In this document: positions 1-9,455 of the stretch, one piece after another | How positions within the stretch are numbered: position 1 is the stretch's first letter | Layout of the letters: every line of letters starts with the position of its first letter | Origin: Bdellovibrio sp. | GTDB taxonomy: Bacteria; Bdellovibrionota; Bdellovibrionia; Bdellovibrionales; Bdellovibrionaceae | Assembly (NCBI GenBank): GCA_013360185.1 | Contig: JABWCO010000015.1 | Span: 1-40,148 of the forward strand | Length of the DNA stretch: 40,148 bases | Direction: 5' to 3' | Position numbers and translations under genes: made by a program | The notes under the pieces: model-generated | What the model was told of the DNA's origin: nothing | Databases searched by the model: none | The model's input: the letters and a program-made list of their open reading frames with translations, nothing else

Positions 1-9
1 TAATGGCCT

Positions 10-783
10 ATGGAAGAAATGAACCTCCCCCACTTTGAAAATGCGACTCAGCTGTTACAGGATGAACTGGCGCAACGGAAACAGCGCAACCCGCGCTATT
101 CGCTGCGGGCCTTTGCTCAGAACTTGAGCATCAGCCCTGCGCAACTGTCCCAGCTACTTTCTGGAAAAAGAACTTACACCCCAGAAATGGTGAGTCAAAT
201 CGCCAAGGGCCTGCATCTTTCACCGGAACAAGAACGTTATCTTTTAACGCAAACAATTTTAGGCAAGTCCCAGCCCCTCCCGAGTGAAGTGGACAAGCGC
301 CAACTGATCGAAGACGAATTCCGCCTGATTTCAGATTGGTATCACTTTGCAATTTTAAGTCTGAGTAAAATTAAAAATGCCAAGACAGATCCCTTCTGGA
401 TTTCTGATCGTTTGGGTATCACTGTGGTTGAAGCCCGCGAAGCTTTAGATCGTCTGCGCCGTTTAAAGATCATTGATGATGGAAAGGTATTAAAACAGAT
501 CGCAGCGCCACTAAATGCTGCTTCAGAAGTACCTTCCCGGGCTATTCAGGGTTATCACCATCAGGTTTTGAATATGGCGATGGAAAAGTTGCCAGTGACA
601 CCGCTTAATAAACGCGATTATTCAGCGATCACATTTGCCGCTGATGCCACAAAGATTCCCGAAGCGCGCAAGATGATTGAAAGTTTTCAAGATCGTCTTT
701 CGGAGTTTTTGCAAACTCCGAATGCCAAAGAAGTTTTTATTATGTCATGTCAGTTATTTTCCTTAGAGAGGAACTCCCTGTGA
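10..783 (+). CDS. TIGR02147-family putative transcriptional regulator (N-terminal HTH)
   Basis: Intact ORF; N-terminal XRE-like helix-turn-helix (SLRAFAQNLSISPAQLSQLLSGKRTYTPEMVSQIAKGL) followed by an all-helical region typical of the TIGR02147 family. Confidence 0.8.
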   Translation: MEEMNLPHFENATQLLQDELAQRKQRNPRYSLRAFAQNLSISPAQLSQLLSGKRTYTPEMVSQIAKGLHLSPEQERYLLTQTILGKSQPLPSEVDKRQLIEDEFRLISDWYHFAILSLSKIKNAKTDPFWISDRLGITVVEAREALDRLRRLKIIDDGKVLKQIAAPLNAASEVPSRAIQGYHHQVLNMAMEKLPVTPLNKRDYSAITFAADATKIPEARKMIESFQDRLSEFLQTPNAKEVFIMSCQLFSLERNSL

Positions 784-1457
784 AAAAGTCACTCTTAGCT
801 TTATGCCTTATGGTCTCTGCTTGCGCATCCAAAGAACTGCCCGTCAACGGGCGTTTAATTTCTAAAACAAGCTCGGCGAACATGACGGCCACCGCTCAAG
901 TCATTAACGAATACTCGGATGACTATAACATTCTTTTACAAATTAATTTCCAAAGCCATGATGGCCGCTGGGTCCGCGTGGAAAAAGCAGAGCTGGATCT
1001 TTCAAGCTCTGATGGTGCTCCTTTTAATATTATTGTGGGCAAAGACCTGGTGACCTGGGCCGAAGCGAAAGCTGAAGAAAAACGTATGAAGACACACACC
1101 CAAAGTGTCACCACCATGGGTGTTGCCCTGGCCGGAGGTGCTTTAGCTATTGCCGGGATTCTTAGTGACAGCAAAGAGCTGACCGCCGCGGGAGCTGCGA
1201 CTTATGCCGGTGCTGCGGGATACTCGACCTATGCAGGATATAAAGAAATGCAAGGGAACGCCCAAGGAGTTAAGAAAGTTCCGGAAACACACCTGTATTC
1301 ACCTTTCAGTGTGCCATCTATGGCTTTAGTAAAACGTTGGGTTTTAGTGAATGCACCTACAGGCCGCATTGGTCGAATAGCAAAATTAAATTTAACAACA
1401 GTTGAAGGCGAAACTTTCACCTATCATCTGAACTTAACCCCTTCTGTGGCGAACTAA
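780..1457 (+). CDS. Putative lipoprotein
   Basis: GTG start at 780 overlaps the stop of the previous CDS by 4 bp and is preceded by AGAGAGGA; signal peptide MKKSLLALCLMVSAC with lipobox (VSAC). The ORF-track start at 747 is less likely. Confidence 0.7.
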   Translation: MKKSLLALCLMVSACASKELPVNGRLISKTSSANMTATAQVINEYSDDYNILLQINFQSHDGRWVRVEKAELDLSSSDGAPFNIIVGKDLVTWAEAKAEEKRMKTHTQSVTTMGVALAGGALAIAGILSDSKELTAAGAATYAGAAGYSTYAGYKEMQGNAQGVKKVPETHLYSPFSVPSMALVKRWVLVNAPTGRIGRIAKLNLTTVEGETFTYHLNLTPSVAN

Positions 1458-1458
1458 T

Positions 1459-2076
1459 ATGAAACGACTTGTACTGCTTACTTTTCTTTTCAGCACCTAT
1501 ACATTGGCCAGCGGCAATCGCGTGGGTAACGGCGGCAACGTCGTCACCTGCGCAGACAAAACAGAACTTTTAGATTTTGTGGAGTCTAATTTACCTTTGA
1601 TGGCCGCGAAACCTGAGCACTCGTACAAAGAAATCATTGCGGAGGTTTTAACGAATTTAAAACGCTTAAGCCCTTTGCAAGCAGAACAGTACACCCGCAG
1701 AGCCACCCTTTTTGCTGACGATACAGAATTTAAAAATGGAATTTCTTTGGTCAACGTGCCTGACTCTAAACACGTCTTTAAACCTGAAGATAAGACTTGC
1801 GAAGTACGCCAGATTGCCATTCGTCGCAATGAGGCCTCGGTGGTTACGAAAAGATTCGTGATCGATGAAAAGTTATGGAAGAAACTTTCAGAACGCGACA
1901 AGGCTGGTTTGATTTTACACGAAATTATCTATGAACACTTGTTCAAACTGGGCGAAGAAGATTCCGTTAAAGCCCGCTCCATCAATGCTTATATCTTTAG
2001 CGATAAAGCCTTTCAAGACGGGCCAGAAACATATTGGAAAATGATTAAAGACTTTAAGCTGCCAATTTATCGTTAA
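1459..2076 (+). CDS. Secreted hypothetical protein with GNRVGNGGNVVTC motif and HEIIYEH motif
   Basis: ORF directly follows the previous CDS; N-terminal signal peptide (MKRLVLLTFLFSTYTLASG). Confidence 0.65.
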   Translation: MKRLVLLTFLFSTYTLASGNRVGNGGNVVTCADKTELLDFVESNLPLMAAKPEHSYKEIIAEVLTNLKRLSPLQAEQYTRRATLFADDTEFKNGISLVNVPDSKHVFKPEDKTCEVRQIAIRRNEASVVTKRFVIDEKLWKKLSERDKAGLILHEIIYEHLFKLGEEDSVKARSINAYIFSDKAFQDGPETYWKMIKDFKLPIYR

Positions 2077-2114
2077 GATATCAGGGGGGAGCCCCAAAAT
2101 AGCGCAATGTTTTT

Positions 2115-2546
2115 CTATTTAATTCGTGCAGTGAGTTCAGAAAGACAGATGTTCGACATGTAGTTCATTGAGTTGTTTTCAATTCCATTAACCACATCAT
2201 CTAATAGCTTCCCCATGTTGCAGCTGACAACACATTGTTTCGAAGCCTCTTTATCCGGAGTCGCAATTAATTTTTTATCGCAGCAAACAGCCGCATAGAT
2301 ATCTTTTAAGGAAATCTCTTTCGGTGATTTTGCTAGCTTCACGCCGCCGGATTTTCCTTTGAAGGACTCTAGAAGACCTGCCTCTACAAGCTTCGCCAAT
2401 AAGCGGCGAATCACCGTCGGGTTGGTACGAATACTTCCCGCCAATTGCTCTGACGTCATCAGCTCACCTTTGTGGAAAGCTAAGGCTGTCATAATATGAA
2501 TAGATACAGAGAACCTTTGGTCGACCATATCGAGATTATAACCCAT
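2115..2546 (-). CDS. Rrf2-family transcriptional regulator
   Basis: 143 aa with Rrf2 winged-helix pattern (FSVSIHIMTALAFHKGELMTSEQLAGSIRTNPTVIRRLLAKLVEAGLLESFKGKSGGVKLAKSPKEISLKDIYAAV). Confidence 0.85.
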   Translation of the reverse strand: MGYNLDMVDQRFSVSIHIMTALAFHKGELMTSEQLAGSIRTNPTVIRRLLAKLVEAGLLESFKGKSGGVKLAKSPKEISLKDIYAAVCCDKKLIATPDKEASKQCVVSCNMGKLLDDVVNGIENNSMNYMSNICLSELTARIK

Positions 2547-2704
2547 CCTCGAAAAATAAACAATCTTAAGGACTTGGCCATATGACAGCCAGTTGTAAGT
2601 TAATTTCGGCTTAATTGTGCTTTTTACTGTTGCAATTAGATTCCAGATCTCTTATATTGTACCTATATCTGTTACATTAACTTTTAGAATAGGAGTGGAT
2701 TCCA

Positions 2705-3346
2705 ATGAGCCACGCACAGATTAAAGACGCCCTTGATTGGCGTTATGCCACTAAGAAATACGATGCGACTAAAAAGATCTCTGCCCAAGACTGGGAGACG
2801 TTGGAACGGTCCCTTCACCTCGCACCCTCTTCTTATGGCATCCAGCCGTGGAGGTTCCTGGTCATTGAAAATCCCGAGGTCCGCGAAAAACTCAAGCCGG
2901 TCTCTTGGGGGCAAAGCCAGGTGACCGATGCCAGTCATTACGTCGTCTTTTTATATAAACCAGAAATCGATACGGCCTTCGTGCAGAAATATCTGGATCG
3001 TATCGTCGAAGTGCGCCAGATCCCGGCTCAGGGCTTGGATGGATTAAAAAACATGCTCATCGAGAATCTGGTCAAAGCTCCCGAAGAAAAAATTCGCACC
3101 TGGTCGCAACGACAAGCCTATATCGCTATGGGCTTTTTGTTACAAACAGCGGCGATGTTAAAAATCGATAGCACTCCCATGGAGGGCTTCGACCCGGCCG
3201 CCTATGATAAAATCCTAGGCCTTGAAGGTTCGGGCTGGAAGTCCGTCGCATCTGTGGCTTTGGGATACCGACATCCTGAAGACACCTTTCAAAGTCTCAA
3301 AAAAGTCCGCTTCCCTGAAGACACGGTCATTCAGTACGTGAAGTAG
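2705..3346 (+). CDS. NAD(P)H-dependent oxidoreductase, nitroreductase family
   Basis: DWRYATKKYDATKKIS..SSYGIQPWRFLVI...AYIAMGFLLQTAAMLKIDSTPMEGFD is typical of NfsB/YfkO-like nitroreductases. Confidence 0.9.
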   Translation: MSHAQIKDALDWRYATKKYDATKKISAQDWETLERSLHLAPSSYGIQPWRFLVIENPEVREKLKPVSWGQSQVTDASHYVVFLYKPEIDTAFVQKYLDRIVEVRQIPAQGLDGLKNMLIENLVKAPEEKIRTWSQRQAYIAMGFLLQTAAMLKIDSTPMEGFDPAAYDKILGLEGSGWKSVASVALGYRHPEDTFQSLKKVRFPEDTVIQYVK

Positions 3347-3354
3347 GTCCCTTC

Positions 3355-3390
3355 AAAGCCTCGGTGCTACCCTCCTGCGCCGAGGCTTTT
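3355..3390. terminator. Bidirectional rho-independent terminator
   Basis: AAAGCCTCGG (3355-3364) pairs with CCGAGGCTTT (3380-3389), followed by T-rich sequence; lies between convergent genes. Confidence 0.8.
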
Positions 3391-3392
3391 CT

Positions 3393-4829
3393 TTATGCCG
3401 CTTTTTCACCGTGCACAACCTTAGTTAATTCACTGACCAGATGATAAAGCTCGACACTCTGATGGCTTAGCTGTTCGGCTGTGGCTGAGGTTTCTTCTGC
3501 CGCCGCCGCATTGGACTGTGTGGCGGTATCTATTTGATTTGTGGCCGTCGAAATTTGTTTTAATCCCTGAGCCTGTTCGTTAGAAGAAGCAGAGATTTCT
3601 TGGTTCAACGCCGCAAGCTTCTGAATAACTTCAAAAACTTCTAGCATCGTTTTTTGACTAGTACCGACTAAGTGAACTCCCTTAGAAGTTTTTTCCGCAC
3701 TTTCTTTAATCAACTGACTAATTTCTTTCGCCGACTGTGCACTTCTTTGCGAAAGACTGCGCACGGCCTCTGCGACCACCGCAAAACCACGGCCCTGTTC
3801 CCCAGCTCGCGCAGCCTCTACAGCCGCATTTAACGCCAAAAGATTTGTCTGAAAGGCAATGTCATCAATCAAGCCAATTATGTTTTGAATATGCTGAGAG
3901 CTTTGGTCGATTTCTTGAATCGAACTTTGCAGTTCTTGCAGGCGCTCAGCCCACTGCTTGGAACTTTGAATGGCGACGGAACTTAAACTTTGAGCTTCCG
4001 AGGCACGAGCCGAATTCAAAGACACCTGACTGTTAATTTCTTCCAGCGACGCCACCGTTTCTTGCAACGAGGCCGCCCCTTGCATTGAGGCACTAGACAG
4101 CGCATGACTAGATTTTGACATCTCTTGGGAAGCGGAAGCCACATTTTGACCAGCCAAAGTAAGACTGTCAGAAATCTGCGTAAACGTTTTTTTAAGATTG
4201 CGACTTAAAAAGGCGGCGATAGCCACAGAGGCAAGAATCAAAAGCCCTGACAGGCCCAGAACCGTGCGATGCATTTTTTGGGAAAACATTTTTGCGTCAC
4301 TAACGGCCTTTTTGTTCGCTTCATTAAGAACGTTGCCCATATCCAACAGAATCTGGGTTAAATGATTCGATTGATCGACAGTCGCCGCCATCTTTTTAAT
4401 TAACTGGTCGTCTGGCTCAACCCCAATCTTTGCAACAATATTTAGGTATTGCTCGCGTAAGGGATGCCAAACTTTTACGAACTGGTTCAGATTCTTTTTA
4501 TTTGCTTCCACGAGTCCGATCGCTTCTAAATTTGCCAAACTTTTTTCCATCTCCGTAAAGCGTGTGCTAATTTCACCTGCCAATCGAGTTCGTTCCTGGG
4601 GGTCATTCACAGAAATATCCTGCCAAATCAAACGAACCAGAGCATTGGTGTGAATACGCGCCTCACCGATTAGCTGGGTAATTGGAATACGCTTTTCACT
4701 CAACCCCTTGATCGTGACATCGGCCGAAGAAATCCCGTGCAACGCCAAGAAACTTGCCATCACCAAACCTAAAAGAGGAACTCCAGCTAAAATCGCAAGT
4801 TTGGCGCTCATACTCGTAAAGAGTTTCAT
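3393..4829 (-). CDS. Methyl-accepting chemotaxis protein
   Basis: Two TM segments, 4-helix-bundle-like periplasmic region, conserved signalling tip ([53 protein letters not shown]). Confidence 0.95.
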   Translation of the reverse strand: MKLFTSMSAKLAILAGVPLLGLVMASFLALHGISSADVTIKGLSEKRIPITQLIGEARIHTNALVRLIWQDISVNDPQERTRLAGEISTRFTEMEKSLANLEAIGLVEANKKNLNQFVKVWHPLREQYLNIVAKIGVEPDDQLIKKMAATVDQSNHLTQILLDMGNVLNEANKKAVSDAKMFSQKMHRTVLGLSGLLILASVAIAAFLSRNLKKTFTQISDSLTLAGQNVASASQEMSKSSHALSSASMQGAASLQETVASLEEINSQVSLNSARASEAQSLSSVAIQSSKQWAERLQELQSSIQEIDQSSQHIQNIIGLIDDIAFQTNLLALNAAVEAARAGEQGRGFAVVAEAVRSLSQRSAQSAKEISQLIKESAEKTSKGVHLVGTSQKTMLEVFEVIQKLAALNQEISASSNEQAQGLKQISTATNQIDTATQSNAAAAEETSATAEQLSHQSVELYHLVSELTKVVHGEKAA

Positions 4830-5057
4830 ATTTCACCTTCTCAATAAAATTTCGTTTTCTGGGGAGTATATCGGCGGGGCTGAACAACTTTAGAGCTTCA
4901 TTTGGCGGAATAATGCGAGAATATGATCCCGATCAAGAAAAAAATAATAGATAAGAGGTAAAAACTTATTTTTGTTTCATTTAATACAAACGATAATGCC
5001 ACGTCCTGGAACAGTTCAATTTTTCCCGACAAAGAAATCACCTTTGTCCTGAACCGG

Positions 5058-5498
5058 TCAAAGTCTTAACATGCACAAAAAACTCTCAGGCTTTTTGCGG
5101 TACTCTTTGAGTCGTTCCTGCAAAAACTTAGGCGCAAAAGACTCGTCGATGGTTTTAAATCCGATCGCTCCGTAGAACGCTCCAAGATGTCCATATGGCA
5201 GGCAATAGGTATCTCGGATATGATTTTTATTCAGATAGCTTTGAAACTCTTGCAGCAAAAGACGACCAATTCCGTGGCGACGCTGATCTTCGCGAATCAT
5301 CATACTTCTTAACATCGAGGTATTTTCTTCTTCGCAGAATCTTACGGCCCCGACCACTTCCGTATTTTTAAAGGCGATGAAAAAAAGATCTGTGTCGCGA
5401 GCCAAGGCTTTGCCAGACTGACTTTGATAAAAAGGATTCACAATAGCAGAGGCTTCGTGGCCGGGAATAGTTTTGATTTCTATAGGTATTGCCGCCAC
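5058..5498 (-). CDS. GNAT-family N-acetyltransferase
   Basis: Acetyl-CoA site pattern REDQRRHGIGRLLLQEF. GTG start at 5498 chosen because AAAGGGG precedes it; the ORF-track start (5534) lies in the loop of a terminator hairpin. Confidence 0.8.
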   Translation of the reverse strand: MAAIPIEIKTIPGHEASAIVNPFYQSQSGKALARDTDLFFIAFKNTEVVGAVRFCEEENTSMLRSMMIREDQRRHGIGRLLLQEFQSYLNKNHIRDTYCLPYGHLGAFYGAIGFKTIDESFAPKFLQERLKEYRKKPESFLCMLRL

Positions 5499-5516
5499 TT
5501 TCGCCCCTTTAAAATA

Positions 5517-5545
5517 AAAACCCCGAATTTTCACTCGGGGTTTTC
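5517..5545. terminator. Rho-independent terminator downstream of smc
   Basis: AAACCCCGA-attttcac-TCGGGGTTTT hairpin, with T-rich/A-rich flanks, just after the smc stop codon. Confidence 0.75.
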
Positions 5546-5572
5546 GTTATTAAGACTATTTTTTCAAAAAGA

Positions 5573-8500
5573 TTACTTAATGTCTTCTAAAGAAACAGAA
5601 ACCATCGTCGATACACCACGCTCTTGCATAGTCACGCCGTAAAGTTTCTTCGCCACTTCCATCGTGTGTTTGTTATGCGTAACTACGATGATTTGTGAAC
5701 GTTTTGCCATCTCACGAACAAGGTCGTTGAAACGGAATACGTTGGCATCATCAAGTGGCGCATCAACCTCATCCAGTAAGCAATACGGAGAAGGTTTCAC
5801 TAGGAAGATCGAGAACACAAGGGCTACCGCTGTTAACGCTTTTTCGCCACCTGACATCAAAGACACGTTTTGCGTCTTTTTGCCCGGAGGACGTGCAATA
5901 ATTTCGATACCCGCTTCGTTCTTTTCAGTTTCTTCAACAAGCTCTAACCAAGCTTCACCGCCACCGAATAGAACCGGGAATACGCGAGTGAAACGGTCAT
6001 TAACCAAGTCGAATGTTTCTTTGAAACGTTTAGAACAAATTCTGTTAATACGATCGATCACTTTACGAAGCTGCTCTTTGGCTTCCGTCAAATCAGCGTG
6101 CTGTTTCGTTAAGAACTCATAACGCTGAGCTGTTTCTTCGTACTCTTCAATCGCAGACAAGTTCACTTCACCGATCTTCGCCAATTTTTCACGAAGTTCT
6201 TTAAGTTCTGTGTCTGCTGCTGCAAAGTCACCTTCCCGGTCCGCGTATTTTTCAACAACGTCCGGAAGATTCAGCATGTAACGTTCACGCACTTGATCGA
6301 TCAAGTACTGTTCTTTCATCTTAGCTTGTTCAAGCTTCAATTGAGAATCGTTCATTTTGTGCTGACGTTCATTGCGTGCACGTTGTGAAGACATAGCTTG
6401 GTCTTCGATTTCGCGTGCTGTTTCTGACATCAACTCGTAATCATTTTTCGTACGCGCGACTTGAAGTTTCAAACCTTCGACTTCATTCACTAAACGTTCG
6501 AATTCGATTTTCTTTTCTTCCAAAGTCATTTGGCTCTCAGTCATCTGAGAGTTATAACCTTGGGCTTCTTCAGACATTCTGGTCAATTGGCTTTCCAAAT
6601 CACCTAGTGATTTCGTCACCATTTCAAGCTGTCTTAGAACGCCTTGGTATTCTTGCGTTTTTGAAGCGGACTTCACTTGCAGATCTGTCACTTCCGCTTG
6701 CAAGCCATCAAAGCCTTGGCGGATTGTATTGAACTCAGACGTTAAAGTTTCTACTTCCATTTCTAGAAGAGTTTTCTTTTCGCGAGCTTCCAATAAAGCC
6801 GTATTTAGTTCTTCAAGTTTTTGTTCTTGAAGTTCTACTTGTTCAGTAATTTTTTTAAGTTCACGTTCTTGACGTTCAACCGCTTGCTGAGCATTGGCTA
6901 ATTCATTTTCACCACGCTCAAGATCCTTACGCAATTCTGTGACTTTGATTTCTTGTTCGATTTTGCGTTTTTGCGCGCCTTCGAAATCGTTCACAACGTT
7001 GTTCAATTGCTCTTCCGTTTTTTTCAACGAAGCTTGAGCCAATGCCAACTTACCAGCGAACTCTTGTTTTTTGTCTGACAATTCTTTGATTTCACGGCGA
7101 CGTTTTAAAACGCCAGAATCCGCAGATTCAGAAGAACCACCTGTCAAAACGCCGTCAGCCGTTAAAGTGTCCCCGTCTTGAGTTACGAAAGTCCAACCTT
7201 CGTAACGTGGGCGCAGAGCCAAGGCTGTGCGGATTGAGTCAACGATGACAACGCCATCTAAAAGATAAGCCACTGTGTTTTGGAATTTATCAGCTGCTTT
7301 AACAACGTCTTTTAAGATCGCCTGCACGCCCGACTCATTAGACGGAGCCTCAGAACGATGGAAGGAAAGACCTTTGTCGTTTGCTGATAAGAAGCTAGAA
7401 CGGCCGGATTTGTTTTCTTTCAAATGAGAAACGGCATCCACCGCAATGTTTGAATCAGAAGAAAGAAGCATTTGCAGGCGTGAACCCAAAGCAGCTTCCA
7501 TCGCCACTTCGTATTCAGCTGGAACTTCGACAACTTCAGAAACCGGCTGGAAGTGGTTCACCACAGAACCATCGGCCATCAATTCCTGAGTGCGAGTCTT
7601 TTGCCACAACATCACTTGCTTCACGCCTTCTTGGAAACCCTCGAAGTTGTTTTGCAAGTTTTCTAGACCGTACAAACGAGAAGCGACTTCGTTCAAAGAA
7701 TCTTTGAATTGATCGACTTCCAGTTTTTTCGTCGCGGCAGATTCCATCAAGACTTTCTTGTTGGCCTCAAATGAATCCACGTCGTTCGCCAAATCCAATT
7801 GCATTTGGCGTTCTTTTTCTAGTTCATTGAATACTTTTTTACGACGACCTTCGAACTCGACTTGTTTTTCACGCAATTCGTTTAAAACCAGTTGTTCGTT
7901 GTCTTGGCGTTCTGTGATGTCAGCGATTTGTGACGTCAAAGAATTGACTCGAGCATCTAAAGAAGACTCCGATTGTCCCACCGCGAACAATTCACGACGT
8001 TTTGTCGTCAAATCTTCGTCTACTTGAGAAATGCGAGAGTTGAAGTTTTGGTAGATGTCATTTTTTGTTGTGAATTGCGAAGTCAACGTTTCCGCTTCGT
8101 CTTTTAATTCTGCAACTTGCTCTTCTAAGCTGGCTTTATCACGAGCTAACAATTCTTGACGAGCTTGCTGCTCTTGCAAGATCGAACCCGTCATTTGTTC
8201 ATTACGACGAGCTTGTTCGATTTCGAAACGAAGTTCTTGGATCTCCATCTCTTTTTTCTGAACAGAAGATTGCTTTGTGAAGAACTCAGTTTGTTGTTCT
8301 TCCACCGCTTTTTCTTTTTCTAAGATTTGCAATTTCAGAACTTCAAGCTGCCCTTGCAAAGTCGATAGGTTCGATTCACCTTCGATTTCCATGCTTTGCG
8401 CTTCGTCAAAGATCGCTTGCGCTTCATCAGCCGCACGCTTTAATTCGATGTACTGAGCCGACGACAACCACAAATCCAAATCTTCGATTTGGTTTTTAAT

Positions 8501-9160
8501 ATTGCGGTAACGTTCGGCACGCTGTGCTTGTCTTTGCAAAGAATCAATTTGGCGTTTTAACTCGCCGATGATGTCTTGCAAACGCACCAAGTTTTGATCT
8601 GTCGAGATCAACTTACGTTGTGATTCTTTTTTGCGTGCTTTGAACTTTGTGATACCCGCCGCTTCTTCGATCAACATACGGCGGTCTTCAGGTTTCGAAG
8701 TAATGATTTTACCGATCATCCCTTGCGCGATGATCGAGAAACCTTTAGAGCCCGCGCCCGTATCCATGAAGATCTCTTGCAGATCTTTCAAACGAGCTGG
8801 TTCCTTATTGATGAAGTATTCACCCTCGCCGCTTCTGTGCAGGCGACGTGTGACCATGATCTCTGAATGTTTGATGTATTTAACTGGGAAGGCGCCGCCG
8901 TCATTTTCTAACGTCAACGACACTTCACACATACCCAATGGAGCGTAACCTTCAGCACCGCCAAAGATAACGTCTGTCATTTGCGATGCGCGCAAGTCTT
9001 TAGCTGATTGGTCACCCATGACCCACATCAAAGCGTCGACGATATTCGACTTACCGCAACCGTTCGGCCCCACGATACCCGTGATGCCTGCGTCAAAGTG
9101 GATGACGGTGCGATCTTTAAAAGACTTAAAACCGATCAGTTCAATTTTTTTAATTCTCAC
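5573..9160 (-). CDS. smc: Chromosome segregation protein SMC
   Basis: Walker A GPNGCGKSNIVDALMWVMGDQSAKDLRASQMTDVIFGG, long coiled coils with hinge, signature LMSGGEKALTAVALVFSIF and Walker B YCLLDEVDAPLDDANV. GTG start at 9160 preferred (RBS GAGGGGA upstream). Confidence 0.97.
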   Translation of the reverse strand: MRIKKIELIGFKSFKDRTVIHFDAGITGIVGPNGCGKSNIVDALMWVMGDQSAKDLRASQMTDVIFGGAEGYAPLGMCEVSLTLENDGGAFPVKYIKHSEIMVTRRLHRSGEGEYFINKEPARLKDLQEIFMDTGAGSKGFSIIAQGMIGKIITSKPEDRRMLIEEAAGITKFKARKKESQRKLISTDQNLVRLQDIIGELKRQIDSLQRQAQRAERYRNIKNQIEDLDLWLSSAQYIELKRAADEAQAIFDEAQSMEIEGESNLSTLQGQLEVLKLQILEKEKAVEEQQTEFFTKQSSVQKKEMEIQELRFEIEQARRNEQMTGSILQEQQARQELLARDKASLEEQVAELKDEAETLTSQFTTKNDIYQNFNSRISQVDEDLTTKRRELFAVGQSESSLDARVNSLTSQIADITERQDNEQLVLNELREKQVEFEGRRKKVFNELEKERQMQLDLANDVDSFEANKKVLMESAATKKLEVDQFKDSLNEVASRLYGLENLQNNFEGFQEGVKQVMLWQKTRTQELMADGSVVNHFQPVSEVVEVPAEYEVAMEAALGSRLQMLLSSDSNIAVDAVSHLKENKSGRSSFLSANDKGLSFHRSEAPSNESGVQAILKDVVKAADKFQNTVAYLLDGVVIVDSIRTALALRPRYEGWTFVTQDGDTLTADGVLTGGSSESADSGVLKRRREIKELSDKKQEFAGKLALAQASLKKTEEQLNNVVNDFEGAQKRKIEQEIKVTELRKDLERGENELANAQQAVERQERELKKITEQVELQEQKLEELNTALLEAREKKTLLEMEVETLTSEFNTIRQGFDGLQAEVTDLQVKSASKTQEYQGVLRQLEMVTKSLGDLESQLTRMSEEAQGYNSQMTESQMTLEEKKIEFERLVNEVEGLKLQVARTKNDYELMSETAREIEDQAMSSQRARNERQHKMNDSQLKLEQAKMKEQYLIDQVRERYMLNLPDVVEKYADREGDFAAADTELKELREKLAKIGEVNLSAIEEYEETAQRYEFLTKQHADLTEAKEQLRKVIDRINRICSKRFKETFDLVNDRFTRVFPVLFGGGEAWLELVEETEKNEAGIEIIARPPGKKTQNVSLMSGGEKALTAVALVFSIFLVKPSPYCLLDEVDAPLDDANVFRFNDLVREMAKRSQIIVVTHNKHTMEVAKKLYGVTMQERGVSTMVSVSLEDIK

Positions 9161-9455
9161 TGGAGTTCCCCTCAAATACCGCCCTTGGTCTAGCTAGACC
9201 AAAGGCCATTTCACTCTCGCGAGTGTTGGGAACTATGTCAACAAGACGGTGTGAAAAGAAAGGCGGAAGCTGAAAAGTTAAGCAGAGTTTTACAGAGAAT
9301 TATCGCATCGCGAAATTAAAAAACCCTTTTGCTGATCTCTTACGCAAACAGAGGGGGTCTGCATATCCATCAACAAAAGGGCCTAAATTTTATAAATTCT
9401 TTTTCAGGAGGCGACGCACTCTTTGTGCGCCGCATTTTTTAATTTTAACAGAGGA

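Noticed and set aside
5664-8948. Several plus-strand ORFs antisense to smc
   Set aside because: Shadow ORFs opposite a confidently identified gene; no homology-like motifs.
9324-9381. Imperfect inverted repeat CCCTTTTGCTGAT ... ATCAACAAAAGGG upstream of smc
   Set aside because: One mismatch and a ~32-nt loop; could be a regulatory hairpin but evidence is too weak to call a terminator or riboswitch.
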